Assembly (NCBI GenBank): GCA_006384855.1
Contig: VCJN01000543.1
Location: forward strand, 124,001-188,000
DNA: 64,000 nt
Direction of reading: 5' to 3'
Source: Tetraselmis striata
Taxonomy: Eukaryota > Chlorophyta > Chlorodendrophyceae > Chlorodendrales > Chlorodendraceae
Shown here: piece after piece, positions 1-11,167 of the stretch
Position numbering within the stretch: the stretch's first letter is position 1
How the letters are laid out: each line of letters starts with the position of its first letter
Position numbers and translations under genes: made by a program
The notes under the pieces: model-generated
Told to the model about the DNA's origin: nothing
Seen by the model: only the letters and a program-made list of their open reading frames with translations
The model's database searches: none

Positions 1-193
1 CAAAGCTACAAGGTAAAAGCCCATCGCGACCTATTGTACCTCTCCGGATCAAATATGTAGACAAATCTAAATCCATACACAATGCAACTTACTGACAGCC
101 CTTTTTTTTGCATTTGTTATTTAGAGGAATCCTTCCCTTCCCACTCCGGTGTACGGAGTGTCCTCAAGAGAGTATGAGCCCCTCGCTCCGACA

Positions 194-3100
194 ATGGCCA
201 ACTTCAAGGAGCAAGTTGCAGCATTCGAAGGCGGGGAGAAGCCGAGGTTGGTGGATTCAAGTTCCTACAAGCCAGAGATCGACGTCATCATAAAGTTTCT
301 ACACTCCTAGGGCGCGCGGCAAGCCAACATCGACGGCAACCACAGACGGGAGGCGAAGCGCATGGTGAAAGAAAACTACCCGGAAATCTACAAAGCCAAC
401 AAAGGCATCCACCTCACGTCGGACAAGATGTACATCGGCCTCTCGCCGGAAGTCTGCCGCTACATGTCTATGAAGCTCAACGAGGCGGGTCACGCCGTCG
501 TGGGAGACACGTCCATGCACAAACTCCTGGTGAGTGAGCCATTCTCCCAAATTATTATTAAGCTGACCGTGGGAGCAAATAGGCGTAAAGTGTGACAAAA
601 GTCGTTCTGTCGTCAACGGGTTAAAAATATGTCTGTCAGTGGGACGAAACGGTCTGTCATCAATGGGACGAATCGGTCTGTCATCAGTGGGACGAAACGG
701 TTTGTCATCAGTGGGACGAAACGATCTGTCATCAGCGGGACGAACGAAACGGTTTGTCATCAGTGGGACGAAACGGTTTGTCATCAGTGGGACGAAACGG
801 TTTGTCATCAGTGGGACGAAACGGTCTGTCAGCAGAGGTACAATCGTTCGGAAATTTGAAATCGGTGCAATTGTTTCTGCAGAACCTTCGCAGATGTTTC
901 GAGAGCTGGTATGCAGATCAGGATGCAACTCGCCCCGGCTTTAGGGCACTTCCGCAAATCAGAGTCGTGAAGGAATTCAAGAAGTCTAAAGTTCTTCAAG
1001 TTGAACTTGAGAAGATCGGAATCAAAGATGAGAAGAGCATCGAGTTCTCAAATTTGATTGACCTTTGATTGACCCACAACGGTAAGCTGTGTACATGATG
1101 AAAAATTATCATGTTGTTAATGCTGCTAGATTCTGACAAATGATTTGCGCAGTGTTTTTGAGCCCCTTGAGCAGATTTCTGAAGCCTACCGGCATGTGGA
1201 CCTCGGGGTTCGAGGATGGGACGAAGCCGGAACCAAACTCGGAGACCTATTTGTGTACTACCAGCAAGAACTCGATAGAGTCGAGCGTCTCAATTACGGC
1301 AGGCAACTCACCCAGAAGGAAGTGAGGAAGGTTTACGAAGCAATTCGGAAGCCTATCAATGCAATCCTCGATAACAAGAAGTACGGCTTCGGCAAAGACA
1401 GAGCTCACTTCCGAGTCGCCCTCATGGAGGTAAGTTGTGACCTACCCCACTTAATCACATGGAATACTATCATTCCTTTCTCCGTACTGAAGTTTGTTTT
1501 TCGACCCAGGATGTTGGCTTTGGACACCATGCGCCCCGGCTAGACGAGCCGTCTCTTGCCAAGCAGAGCGATAGCGCGGATCTCCCTCTGGGCCAAATGT
1601 ACCTTGTGGTTGGACTGCTCATCCAAGGCGAGCACAGTGTGACCCCGAGCCTCTACGAACTGGTGGATGACATAAAGCATGCCGGCGACAATGGCCCCAT
1701 GGCTGTTACGCACACCAACGCGGAGTGGCTCGCGATGATTGAGACGTGGAGGTTTCGCGATCTCTTGCGTCGAGCAAGCATCAAGATCATGAATGCGATT
1801 GACACGGCCAAGGGCAGGGAGGCAATCCAACTGCTGACGCCGGACGAACCGGCCAGGAACTGGGGGAAATATCTCTCGGACCACATCATCGATTGGGATG
1901 TGCAAGACAAAGTGTCGGATGAGCAAGCGGCCGCTCGCCTTGACGCCATCACCAAGTTCCGAGCCAAGGTTGATGACCTCGGCCCAACAGGCTTCCCCAG
2001 AAAGTTCCAGGATTTGCTCAAAGGTGCTCATCGCTCCGGTCCTTTGATGGTCTTGCTGACCCCTCCTGCGAGATGGGGGGACATGAAATTCGCCGATTGT
2101 CTCACACCACTACCGGTTCGAGAGCATATCGCGGCCACCAACACCACCATTAGGAGTGAGGCGTATCGCATCAAGAATCAAATGCCGGACTTGGTCATCT
2201 CCTTCTTCACAGAGTTTGCTCTTCTGGCCTGTGCGCCGGAGCTTATTATCGCGGCTTCCGCTCCGAATGTTTCTAATGAGCTGTGGATATCGATGAAGGT
2301 AGCTAAGATCTTGTGCAACCACAAATGCTCTTCTGAATTTTCGTTGTGAGCTATTAACCCGAATCTGTTTTCTAATACACACAGGCCGAGGCACTTCCGG
2401 TGATGCCCAAGGGCTTTTAGGTCGACAAGGATGACAAGGTCTGGTTGAACACGGAGCTTTGCAAGACTTGCATTGTGGAGGGCGACTTCAAGGCTCCCGC
2501 GACAAAACAAGCCGTCGAGTACGCCATGTCGGTAGTTCGTGCAAGAAAGGCAACAATCTTCATTGCCGACGCATTTTTCGGAGCTGGTTCGCACACATGG
2601 GACTCGAAGGATGCTGCGTGGGGTACGGACGACTTCAACGACGTGTTTGCTTTCGCCAGGCAAGACACCCCCCACAACCCGGGTGCGTAGATGACTGCTT
2701 TCATTTATCTCATTCCCGATTTTCCCCGCGCAGGCAGTTGAATATCCTTACTGGATCTTCTGACGTCCACACTGCTCTCGATGGGTGCCATTTCTTCATT
2801 CACCTCTCGGACCAGCAACTTGAATCCGCAATCACAACCGTTCAAAAACGAGCTGAGGACCTCATCTATCACGTCCTGACTTGGGCAAAGCATTGCGGGA
2901 TGCAGATGGGCAGCTCTCTGCGTCACGACGCTGAGTACTACCTCCACGTCAGGAAGCCCCCGCCAAGCTGACAACATCCGTTTCGATGATCCCCGAAGGT
3001 GAGATTTGATCCGTGGAAAATAGCCAGCTTGTATTTATTTACTCGCTAAGCCGGTTGTGCCTTTCCAGGTTCTCTACATCCATCATGTTGGGTCACTTCA

Positions 3101-3653
3101 AAGACAGTTCGAAATTGAAGGACGAGAACAGATTGACGGTGAACAAGTACCAAAAGCCTATCGCTCTCTTCGCCAAGCACTTAAAGATGGCGGCAATAGA
3201 CGGGACAACAATCGTCGACGTCACAGCCGGAACCGGGACAACCGCGGTGCGTGAGGGGTGCAACCCGGGTGAGTGTCTTAATGGGATCAACATAAAAAAA
3301 TTAACGCCTTGTGCGGTTTGCCACGCCTTTTCCAGGTCGCTGCGGCCTTTTCCGTGTGGTGGGACCATATGCATCCGAGCTACTCGTTCACACACAGGAA
3401 CTTGAAGACGATCCTCATTGACAACCAGAAGACGCAAATCGCTGGGATGAAGTCCAGGATGACCTCATGGTTCAAAGAGAAGCCATGGGACGAGACTCAA
3501 AGACTGCGTCCAGATGACTTCGAGAAGTGGCCGGGTCTACCCCTTCCAATGACCCTGGGAGAGGTGTACGCAGAGCGTGCAACGGCGGAGAAGAGGAGGC
3601 AAGAGGCGGCAGACCGCCGAGGGGATTATGTGATCGAAGATGATGATATGTAG
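194..3653 (+). pseudogene. DNA N4/N6-methyltransferase-like multi-exon gene, inactivated
   Basis: Eight exons can be joined with GT-AG introns: about 194-529, 883-1081, 1153-1430, 1509-2298, 2385-2680, ~2734-2970, ~3070-3270 and ~3336-3653. Phases agree across the first three junctions checked (0, then 2 after removing the duplication below, then 0). Exon 7 encodes KPIALF followed by DVTAGTGTTAV, the layout of the SAM-binding motif I of the N4/N6 DNA methylase family (pfam01555-like). Exon 5 has IADAFFGAG followed by W-D, where active enzymes have a DPPY catalytic motif, so catalysis looks lost or altered. Three lesions are visible: in-frame TAG at 308-310, an 11-bp tandem duplication in exon 2 (1053-1074) that shifts the frame to a stop at 1066, and in-frame TAG at 2418-2420. 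Exon 6 probably carries a further small indel near 2955. Family placement is by motif only; a degenerate member of a repeated methylase-like family is most likely. Confidence 0.6.
631..838 (+). repeat. 24-bp minisatellite, 8 units, inside intron 1
   Basis: The unit GTCTGTCATCAGTGGGACGA plus AACG recurs with GGG landmarks at 641, 665, 689, 713, 737, 765, 789 and 813. Spacing is exactly 24 bp except one 28-bp step caused by a CGAA duplication. It lies in intron 1 of the methylase-like pseudogene. Because 24 is a multiple of three, all frames stay open and produce spurious ORFs on both strands. Confidence 0.9.
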
Positions 3654-3675
3654 TACAATTCCGCAAAATTAGCCG

Positions 3676-3900
3676 CGCATATGTTTTGTCCCGGCTTTGA
3701 CAGAGTTTCAGCCCCGGACGGCACAAACTACTTGTAGCCATCACGGCCCCCGCACTTTTTTTTGTCCCAGTTTGGACAGAGTTTCAGCCTCCGATGGCGC
3801 AAACTTCTTGTAACCATCCCGTTTCCTTCACTCTTTTGATTTGTCCCTGTTTGGACGGAATTGGTTTCCCCGACTTGGCACAAAATGAACCAACTGTCAT
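3676..3900 (+). repeat. three diverged ~85-bp direct repeats
   Basis: Downstream of the pseudogene, a module with TTTTGTCCC, GACAGAGTTTCAGCC, GGCRCAAACT and CTTGTARCCATC occurs at about 3681 and 3766, with a more diverged third copy from about 3837 (TTTGTCCCTGTTTGGACGG). No coding potential is seen. The rest of 3654-4340 holds no recognisable gene. Confidence 0.6.
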
Positions 3901-4135
3901 TCATATTAGCTTTCAATCCCGCTGCTGCCCCCAAACCCTAATTTAGACCTAACCACAATGCACCGCGTGCCTCTGTGCAAAACAGGTTGCAGTACTGTTA
4001 TATCTACGAACATGGTACCGGGGGCATTTTTGAGGTAAAGCGGTCATGAGTTTGGACTCAAAAATGTGCCTCCCACGTGATCGCTTAGGCTGGGATATAT
4101 ATGTACCCACTTTTCGGGCACGTGCAATGCAATAC

Positions 4136-4143
4136 TATATAAG
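4136..4143 (+). promoter_or_regulatory. TATA-box-like element
   Basis: TATATAAG lies about 200 bp upstream of the first ATG of the locus at 4341, in otherwise GC-rich DNA. A second AT patch (GGATATATATGTACCC) is at about 4092-4107. Promoter function is inferred from sequence and position only. Confidence 0.35.
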
Positions 4144-4340
4144 AGTACTAAAATGACAAATCGGCGTGTCCTCTTCACGCCCTCAGTCCCGTAAAGTACT
4201 ATCCGCCTCACCTAGGTAGCGGCGCTACTTCGCGCCATTTGCGCGCCCCAGTGGCCCACTCTGTTGGAGATTTCACTCCTCGCCCCACTCCACACCACTG
4301 CACTGCACTCCACTCTCCTTGACGTCCTTCTGCAGCCGTC

Positions 4341-5370
4341 ATGGCCGACCCTTCGTCTGCCCCGCAGGCCAGCGAAGCCTCTCGCCAGGCCCAAGAGCAA
4401 ATTCAGCCTTACTTATCCTTCCTAGACAGTTTGTCCCTTCAACCGGATCACAGCGACAAGCTTTTTAAAGAGGGTGTGAATGCCGTTGTTGGACAGCTGC
4501 CACATGGGCTCGCCCCTCCTCCGTGTCTGCCTTCGGAGGTTGGCGAACCTTTATTTGTACATCGCGCCCTCATGCGCTATGGGTCCGGAACGTGCCGGTA
4601 CCGGCCCGCGGAGCCGGCAAAGCAAGCACCCATTACCCTCGCCAAGCTCCTGCCAGCATGGAGCGCTTCTGCGCAAGGGGCGGAAAAGTGGTTGAGATTC
4701 GACTGGAGGAAGGTTGGCGATGCAACCTTTCTCACGAGGCAAGCCGCAGTGCATGAGTTGATCTGGATGATGGACGAATAGAAGGCTCAATATGTCAGCA
4801 AGGGCGCGTATGTGAGTGCTCCTCACGCGTGATGTGTCTGAAAGGGAGCATCTTGTACCCGAATCTCGGCATATTCCACGAGTTTGTCCACTAACAAGCG
4901 TTGGGTATTGGCAGGTGTACAACTGCGCCTGCCACGTTAATAGCCCCGCGCATCTCCGCATCTGTCGTGATCCGGTGAGAAAGCGTTGGGAGATGCAGCG
5001 CGGCCACCGCCTCCACACGGCGCATGAGGTTGACGTCGTCGTGGACGGCAAAGTTCGCGTTCCTCAGCGAGTAAAAGCCCAAATGAAGGAGCACGTCGAC
5101 GACGCGCCAATGCGACTTGTTGAGAAACTGGGGCGCAAGGACGACAAAAAGATTGCGGACGTGAGGGTGTGGCGACTGGCGGTTAAAGCCTGGAAAAGAG
5201 CCTCACTCGCGAAGGGGCCCCGGGCCTATGAGTCTATCGCCGACCTCAGAGATCGGGTTCGTCGCAACGAGATGCTACCTCTGAACTCTGCTGACAACGA
5301 CGCGGCGTTGGGGCGAGATGTCGGCGCAGGCGGCGGTGCGGGCTTCACGTGGCTTCGCGTTTCGGCTTAG
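4341..5370 (+). pseudogene. unknown two-exon gene with in-frame TAG
   Basis: Exon 1 starts at ATG 4341 and reads open to a TAG at 4779-4781. The same frame then continues for ten codons to a GTGAGT donor at 4811. The acceptor TTGGCAG ends at 4914, and exon 2 (4915-5370) continues in phase with a basic, alpha-helical-looking sequence rich in R, K, D and V. If TAG were a sense codon the protein would be about 308 residues. I recognise no domain. The locus converges on the minus-strand locus at 5345-6379, the 3' ends overlapping by 26 bp. The two may be remnants of one unclassified repeat element, or a decayed host gene. Confidence 0.4.
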
Positions 5371-6379
5371 GCGCATGGAAGGGATCGTCGTCCTCGAACT
5401 CTTTCGCCATCGTTAAAGGAGAACTCGGCTCGCGCTTCTTGGAATGCTTCCTACAAAGCTTCATGGGCGACAAGGTGCTCTTGCCTCCCGTGCTCAACGC
5501 ACCGTGCGGGCGCTTCGTCGCACTCAAAGGCTGAGGCTCACTCGGCGGCTTGGCTGCCGCCGAGGGACCAAGCCTGCGCGGGGAGGGGGCGGAGCTGCTC
5601 GAAGCTCCAAGAGACCTGCTGCAACGCCGTTTTGGGAGCCATCTCCGCCGGACCCCGCTGGCGGTGGTTGAGATGCGGGCTTGGACGACCCGCCGGCATG
5701 ACGCGGCGCCGCTACGACCTGGTAGTAGCAGTCGTCGGCCAAGACGCTGGGGGGTAGAGAGCCGGCTCGGCAGGGCTGCCAGGTGTTGGTGCAGTTCGTG
5801 AAGCGTTGGTTCTTGATGTGTTGAATGCCGCGCCGCATCTCGTTGTCGTTGTGCCATTCGCACACGCTGCGAATCGAGTAGCCAGAGTTTTTCACAGTTT
5901 TGCGCGGACTCTACGGCATGTTGCCAAGATGCCTCCGGCCAGGCTCCGTGGCTGCCATTGGAGTCTTGGATGGCGCGCTTGCGGTCGGCGTACGCGTGCT
6001 CGTTGACAGGGCCAGGGAGCGCACGCACCCACAGCTTCCGAAGTCCACTAACCTTGCAACAATGTCCGAGAACACTTTTGTCGGCACCATGTCGAGAGCC
6101 GACGCAATCTTGTTCGTGGCTGTCTCGGAGAAGCCAGAGTGCCTCACAGTTTGCGCCAAGTTGCCCACCATGAAGCAAGCAAACTTTGTGGTAAAAGGGA
6201 AGAACTCGATGGGGAATCTCATGAGCTTCGTGGGCCAGTCTGTGCAATCTGTGGGCAATCGTGACTGTGCAATCTTCCGGAGGCGGAGAAAGTTGTCCTT
6301 GTGGATGAAGACCCATGCTTTCTTGCACACCTGCGGGATGCCATTCGACGTTCAAAAATTGATTGCTACAGCGATGCAT
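5345..6379 (-). CDS. unknown minus-strand locus spread over three frames
   Basis: Convincing coding sequence moves between frames going right to left. About 6330-5950 has an aromatic/basic stretch (KAWVFIHKDNFLRLRKIAQS); about 5895-5700 has SIRSVCEWHNDNEMRRG; about 5650-5345 has a Pro/Ser/Ala-rich, nuclear-type basic tail ending HAPKPKREAT. Either two introns or two frameshifts are needed. The continuous 344-residue ORF through the region is therefore probably not the real protein, except its C-terminal third. No family is recognised. It converges with the locus at 4341-5370. Confidence 0.35.
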   Translation of the reverse strand: MHRCSNQFLNVEWHPAGVQESMGLHPQGQLSPPPEDCTVTIAHRLHRLAHEAHEIPHRVLPFYHKVCLLHGGQLGANCEALWLLRDSHEQDCVGSRHGADKSVLGHCCKVSGLRKLWVRALPGPVNEHAYADRKRAIQDSNGSHGAWPEASWQHAVESAQNCEKLWLLDSQRVRMAQRQRDAARHSTHQEPTLHELHQHLAALPSRLSTPQRLGRRLLLPGRSGAASCRRVVQARISTTASGVRRRWLPKRRCSRSLGASSSSAPSPRRLGPSAAAKPPSEPQPLSATKRPHGALSTGGKSTLSPMKLCRKHSKKREPSSPLTMAKEFEDDDPFHAPKPKREAT

Positions 6380-6396
6380 CGCATATTGCTGCCTTT

Positions 6397-7245
6397 AGGC
6401 AGGCTATAACGGCCTAATAGATGGCTGTCAACCTTTCAGTATGCGGATTTAAATGACAAAAAGGAAATTTAATTGCGCATATGCTTTGCAATACTGTACA
6501 GATTGCACAGCAGTTAGTACCGCTAATACCTGATGATATTTGTTGGCGGCACGCCGCAGATTGCTGCAACGCTGCACCGCAGATGCTGCCTCTTTTAGGC
6601 ATGCTTTGATTGCCTAGATGGCTGCAAACCTTTCAGTATGCGGGATTGCATGGCATAGAAGGGATATGAACACGCACCGGCTTGACGATACTATAGTGAT
6701 TGCAAGGCAATACCGCTAATACTTGATATTTGTTAATATATGTTGTTCACATATTGATTGCAAGGCAATGCCGTAGATTGCTGCAGCGCTGCACCGTAGA
6801 TGCTGCCTTTAGGCATGCTTTGATTGCCTAGATGGCTGCAAACCATTTAGTATGCGGGGTTGCATGATTGGCATAGAAAGGCTATGAACACGCATCGGCT
6901 TCACGGCACTATACGGATTGCAAGGCAGCAATACCGCAGTACCGCTTATACCTGATATTTGCTGACGGCACGCCGCAGATTGCTGCTGCGCTGCACCGCA
7001 GATGCTACCTTTAGGCATGCTTTGATTGCCTAGATGGCTGCAAATCATTTAGTATGCGGGGTTGCATGGCATAGAAGGGATATGAACACGCACCGGCTTG
7101 ACGATACTATACTGATTGCAAGGCAATGCCGCTAATACCTGATATTTGTTGGCGGCACGCCGCAGATTGCTGCAGCGCTGCACCGCAGATGCTGCCTTTA
7201 GGCATGCTTTGATTGCCTAGACGGCTGCAAACCATTTAGTATGCG
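6397..7245. repeat. tandem ~200-bp satellite array, about 4.5 units
   Basis: The landmark GGCATGCTTTGATTGCCTAG occurs at 6598, 6812, 7014 and (with GACGG following) 7201, and a diverged copy lies near 6397, so units are 214, 202 and 187 bp long. Each unit carries a GCTGCAGCGCTGC-like palindromic core, a CACGCACCGGCTTGACG-like block and a GATATTTGTTGGCGG block. Length differs through small indels. There is no coding potential. Confidence 0.85.
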
Positions 7246-7372
7246 GATTTGATGGCGCCACAAGGTGAGTGGGCGTAGCGTGCATATCTGTGTATAGCGA
7301 CTATAGTCTGAGATATACGGGTTGGCTACAATCTGGCTAAGAATTAACTTAGAGGGCAGACGGCGACATTTA

Positions 7373-7878
7373 TTACCGCAGTCGGGCGACATGATGGGAC
7401 ATGATAAGTATACGACCCGCTGTCAACAGATTGTCGAGGTAGTCCATTCGCGGGAGGCGCCCTTGCGTCAAGTAGGTGCTCGGAATCTGCACGCAAGAGA
7501 TTTCCGCCTTGGAGGCGGCAAGCAGCGGTAGAAGCAAATCCAGGTTAGTGAACCAACGCGACGTGACAACGACAAAGGGTTGCTTGCACAGGGCAGCGGC
7601 CTTGTCGTGCGTTTCCCGCGACAAGGCGTCCGCGACGAAGTGGGACACGCGAGACGGGTCGACGTCGCTCAATAACACCCTCCTGGCCCTCACGAAGAGA
7701 GCGTGTGCCGTGCTGGCGAAGCCGCGTCAGGGATCCCACACGCAGACATGTCGCCAGGTCTTTACGCACGCCGTCAAGCAGTGATACTCCCACGGAGATG
7801 TGTAGATGCAGGATGGGTTGTTGCCCAACATCTTGCGGTAAAAGAGCGTGCCCGCGTTTCAGGGTGTGGTCCGACCAC
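7373..7878 (-). pseudogene. 3' half of the gene split by CACTA copy B; methyltransferase-like
   Basis: Minus-strand sequence running away from the transposon edge encodes, across at least two frames, a segment ending VCVWDP, then VLLSDVDPSR, then VVVTSRWFTNLDLLL and a C-terminal ILIMSHH region. The order DP, then SD-D, then VTxxxF resembles motifs I, II and IV of SAM-dependent DNA methyltransferases, with SRWF in place of NPPF/Y. This is a weak, motif-only assignment. The 5' half of the gene lies at 17,100-18,525, beyond the transposon. A frameshift is needed near 7690. The element inserted at the CAC at 7876-7878. Confidence 0.4.
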
Positions 7879-7900
7879 CATTGTGAGATTCAGATGTGAC
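7879..7900 (+). repeat. CACTA copy B terminal inverted repeat (low-coordinate end)
   Basis: CATTGTGAGATTCAGATGTG begins directly after the CAC target duplication. The canonical family start appears to be CACTGTGAGATT, so this end carries a C-to-T change in its terminal pentamer. Confidence 0.85.
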
Positions 7901-8395
7901 ATACGGGTGACGAAGCACTACTACTAGCGACTATTATTTATCCGTGAAGGCTGCTGCTGGTGGCGGCACGTCCATCCAGTTACGTGCGAGTACATCCGGC
8001 GTTATTGCCGGCGGGCGATAAACCTTTTTTGTAATCATTGTGGTAGTCGTACTAGCGCGGTGACGCGTTACATGGCACTGACGTATAAGGTACGAGGCTG
8101 TCCGTGTAGTACCGGGTAGTATGCGATATATTTATTAAGCCGGTACCGGGTACCTAGTACGAACCCGGGCGCAATGACGAATCGTCCTGTGGATAACTAC
8201 GACTATATATTAGTTCATGGGAGCGCGAATCTCAGCCGTACTATTCGGCCAAAGTGGGGAATTTTGTGTACATTATAGCTAGTACTGCTGAACGGGCATG
8301 CCCGCCGTCCGATCAAAGGTCATCAGACGGGCGGTTTGGCTGCCATGTTTTGTCAAAGAGTGATCACGTTACATAAATATTTGCGAGGGGGAGGA

Positions 8396-8418
8396 GGGGG
8401 GGGGGGGGGGGGGGGGGG
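8396..8418 (+). repeat. G23 homopolymer tract
   Basis: An uninterrupted 23-nt G run in CACTA copy B, followed 107 bp on by a C21 run at 8525-8545. The two are complementary, so the segment could fold or form G-quadruplex/i-motif structures. It generates misleading Gly/Pro-rich ORFs in both strands. Confidence 0.9.
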
Positions 8419-8735
8419 CGCAGGCAGCGGCTGCCGAAGAATGTTTGAATTACTATATTCGCGACAACTGCCGTCGGGGCATGTGGCGGGCGGCGGGCGG
8501 GCGTGGTCCCCCCGCCTCCCCTCTCCCCCCCCCCCCCCCCCCCCCGCCGCCCGCCGCTCCCGCCGGGGGAGTGAGGGGACGGGGGTAAGGGGGCGGGGGC
8601 TACTGCTTGTTCTTGTTCTTGCGTGCCTGGGGGACCCTCCGCTTCGACGATCTCGCTGCCTCCGCCTCCGCCTCCGACTCCGCGACCGTCAGTTTCTTAC
8701 CTCGGGGCTTCTTCACTGGCCTCTTCCGCTTCTTG

Positions 8736-9155
8736 TCATCCGTCAGTGTCTTGCTTCACCACCCCGGAAGGCTGTGCCGTCGACGACGCCGCCATGAGCT
8801 TCCTTGCCTTGGCGTCGGGATGCCCCATGTGCCAAGACGGCCACAACAAGCCACAATCGTTTCGCCTCCAAGCGGCTGAGGATGCGGCCTCCTCGGCCAC
8901 CGCGAGTTGCGCCGATGGCACTGTGGAAGCCTTGGCGTTGAGGTGGGCCTTACGGCGCTCCCGGACGAACCTGCGCGCGGCACAAGTTAGCCACGAGTGG
9001 GTGCGTGCTAATGTGGAGGGTGGAGTGTTTTGTTGCGCGCCCACCTTGTCACGCGTTTCCTCATGTCTTTCTAGTCCTCCTCGATGCCGGCGGCGCGGAC
9101 ACGCGAGACAACAAGGCTCGCCGCCCACTTTTGCCTGGTAGACGAGGTCTGCCAT
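8736..9155 (-). CDS. possible accessory exon inside CACTA copy B
   Basis: An open minus-strand frame of 139 codons includes RRFVRERRKAHLNAKAS and LLWPSWHMGHPDAKARKLMA, which have normal protein-like composition. The plus-strand frame over the same bases is also open (GCPMCQDGHNK), so strand choice is uncertain. No homologous segment of copy A is inside the window for comparison. No domain is recognised. Confidence 0.25.
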   Translation of the reverse strand: MADLVYQAKVGGEPCCLACPRRRHRGGLERHEETRDKVGAQQNTPPSTLARTHSWLTCAARRFVRERRKAHLNAKASTVPSAQLAVAEEAASSAAWRRNDCGLLWPSWHMGHPDAKARKLMAASSTAQPSGVVKQDTDG

Positions 9156-9621
9156 TGCGCTGTGAGCGGTGAAGGGGGGGGGGGGGCGGCCGAGGTGGAG
9201 AAACTAACACCCAGTCGACGACCGCCTTCCGCAGCAGTCAACGACACAGCGGAGGCGAGGAGCAGCGCGCCACTGCTATTTATATGCACGTATTGTCAAG
9301 AGCTAGTCGGTGCGGCATTGTGTCTGCGTAATTTCGCAATGTTTATTGTTGAAGTAGCACGGCGTAATGAATACGTGGTTTCACCGAGTGAATCCGGGAT
9401 AATATATGCGGTAGGGCGCACGTATATGTGCGCGACGAATGTGCGCGGATGTGCGCAGCGTTGTGCAGCAGCGTTATGCGGCGTTGTGCGGCGGTGTGCA
9501 CCGATGTGCACGAAGATGTGCACGACATGTAGGGGTGGAGCGGGTGAGTGTCCGCCGCTCCACCCAGCGCCGCAAATCCCCGTGCGTGGGCACCCCCCCC
9601 CCCCCCATTAAACCTGCCGCC

Positions 9622-11167
9622 ATGTCAAACAATGTTAAATCCCCGAGCTCCTCGCTGAGGAAGATGCGGCGACGAGGTTGCAAGCCTAACTCGAGCGGTG
9701 GCTACACGGTGGTGGTACCTATGACCCCGTACACCTGGAGCTATGGAGGCTTCTCGGACAAGACGCCGCGCATGCCTTGCTGAGAAGGTTCCCTAATGAG
9801 GTCCCGACGCCATACCCGGATCTGAACGCTCCCGGGCTGCTAGAGGTGGGTTTGTTGTCGCACATCGCACAAGACCTGGTTGGTTTCAGCGAATGACGCG
9901 GCGGAGCGGAAGGGAGTACAAACGCCGTGGTTATGAGCATGGTGTTGAGCATGGTGTGTGTGCCCCTGACACCAACAGGTCATCCTGCCCCCGGAAGACC
10001 TGGACGTTGCATACCACACGCAGGTGAAGCCGTATGACGGAAGAAAGGAGGGCAAAGTCGACCCGTGAAAGCTGTAGCATTGGGCAAGGAGTGCGCCGGA
10101 GACCTGGGTCGGCAAAAAGCAAAGGCAGATGAAGAGGTGCCCCCCCCCCCCCCCCCCCCCCGGGGCCCCTTCAACCCCTGACTCGAGCATCGCTTATTCT
10201 GAGCGTGTGCCTTGCAGGAAGGCCTTGTTTGCCGCCTTGCTGGAATTGCGGCGCGCTTTTGTGGCTGGTGCCGAGAAGGCCGGTGAGCTAGCACCAAGGT
10301 TTTGGTCGTGGCCGGTGATCGCGTTGCTGTTCACCCCGGCGGATGCCTCCGCTCAGATCACCCACGTTGATGGGCATGCCCCAAATCTGCAGGCCATCAT
10401 TGCATGCACGTGCCACTGCCGCCCCACTGAGGTGTACCGCGGGCCAGAAGTGAGCTTCAGAGATGCCGTGAAGCACATTCGGTACCCGGTGCGCCCCCCC
10501 CCCCCCTTCCCCCCCCAAGGCCGGTGGCGGGAGCGGGGGCGGGGGCGGGGACTGAGAGCCATCCATGTGTTGACATGAAAAGGGCCACGAGAATCACCGC
10601 CTCAAGGAGAGGACGCTGGTGGAGACAGATCCGGGAGCTGCCGACTTCAACATGAGCCACAAGAACTTGATGCAGCCCCTGGAGGACTTGGAGCGTGGCA
10701 TGGGTGTCCCCGAGGAGGACAGGCCCTACACGAAACAATACCATGGGTACATGTTTGGGTCGGACACGACGCACCCCGGGCCCTTGGGCGCCCTAGTTGA
10801 GCTGCCCAGCGGCAACCCCTGTCCCAAGTGTCACAGGCGTGGCAATGTCCGCTTGTACGGGCAGGGGCACCTTCTGGAACTGCCTGGCTACGGCCGTGCG
10901 GACGACCCTACCCAGTACACGCCGTTTTTGGCAGCCTACAACGAGGCACTCTACCCACACATCACCCCCCGCAGTGATGCGGCGGAGAAACGCAATCACG
11001 AGTTGGCGGCGCAGTATGTGGCCCACTTTGGGGATCATGCTGTGTTGCCAAAGCATTTGTACAGTGACGAGGACTACGCCAGCATCCATGCCAGCGTAAA
11101 GGACCTGCCGCTTGCTGCTAAGGCTCCGGCTCATGTTGCTGCCGCTGCCGCCTCCATCCCGCCGTAG
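9622..11167 (+). CDS. accessory gene of CACTA copy B, multi-exon, function unknown
   Basis: Exons with plausible junctions: about 9721-9844, ending LNAPGLLE before GTGGGT; about 9979-10136, with one frame break near 10067; about 10217-10490, ending DAVKHIRYP before GTGCGC; and about 10586-11167, ending at TAG. The last exon contains a C-x2-C pair (NPCPKCHRRGNV) and ends in an Ala-rich tail. Poly-C runs (10140-10161 and 10494 on) sit in the introns. It is transcribed opposite to the transposase of this copy. The equivalent part of copy A lies past the window end, so conservation cannot be tested here. No family is recognised; a regulatory or DNA-binding transposon protein is possible. Confidence 0.4.

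Noticed and set aside
631-838. CRISPR array
   Set aside because: Units are contiguous with no unique spacers, and the context is eukaryotic.
629-944. Repeat-containing ORFs (SVISGTKR octapeptides) as a coding repeat protein
   Set aside because: The repeat lies between a good donor at 530 and a good acceptor at 882 with matching phase, so it is intronic.
5345-6379. Single 344-residue protein
   Set aside because: Protein-like sequence switches frames within the interval; only the C-terminal third of this frame looks real.
8336-8797. Gly/Pro-rich ORFs around 8.3-8.8 kb as genes
   Set aside because: They are created by the G23 and C21 runs and have no protein-like sequence outside them.
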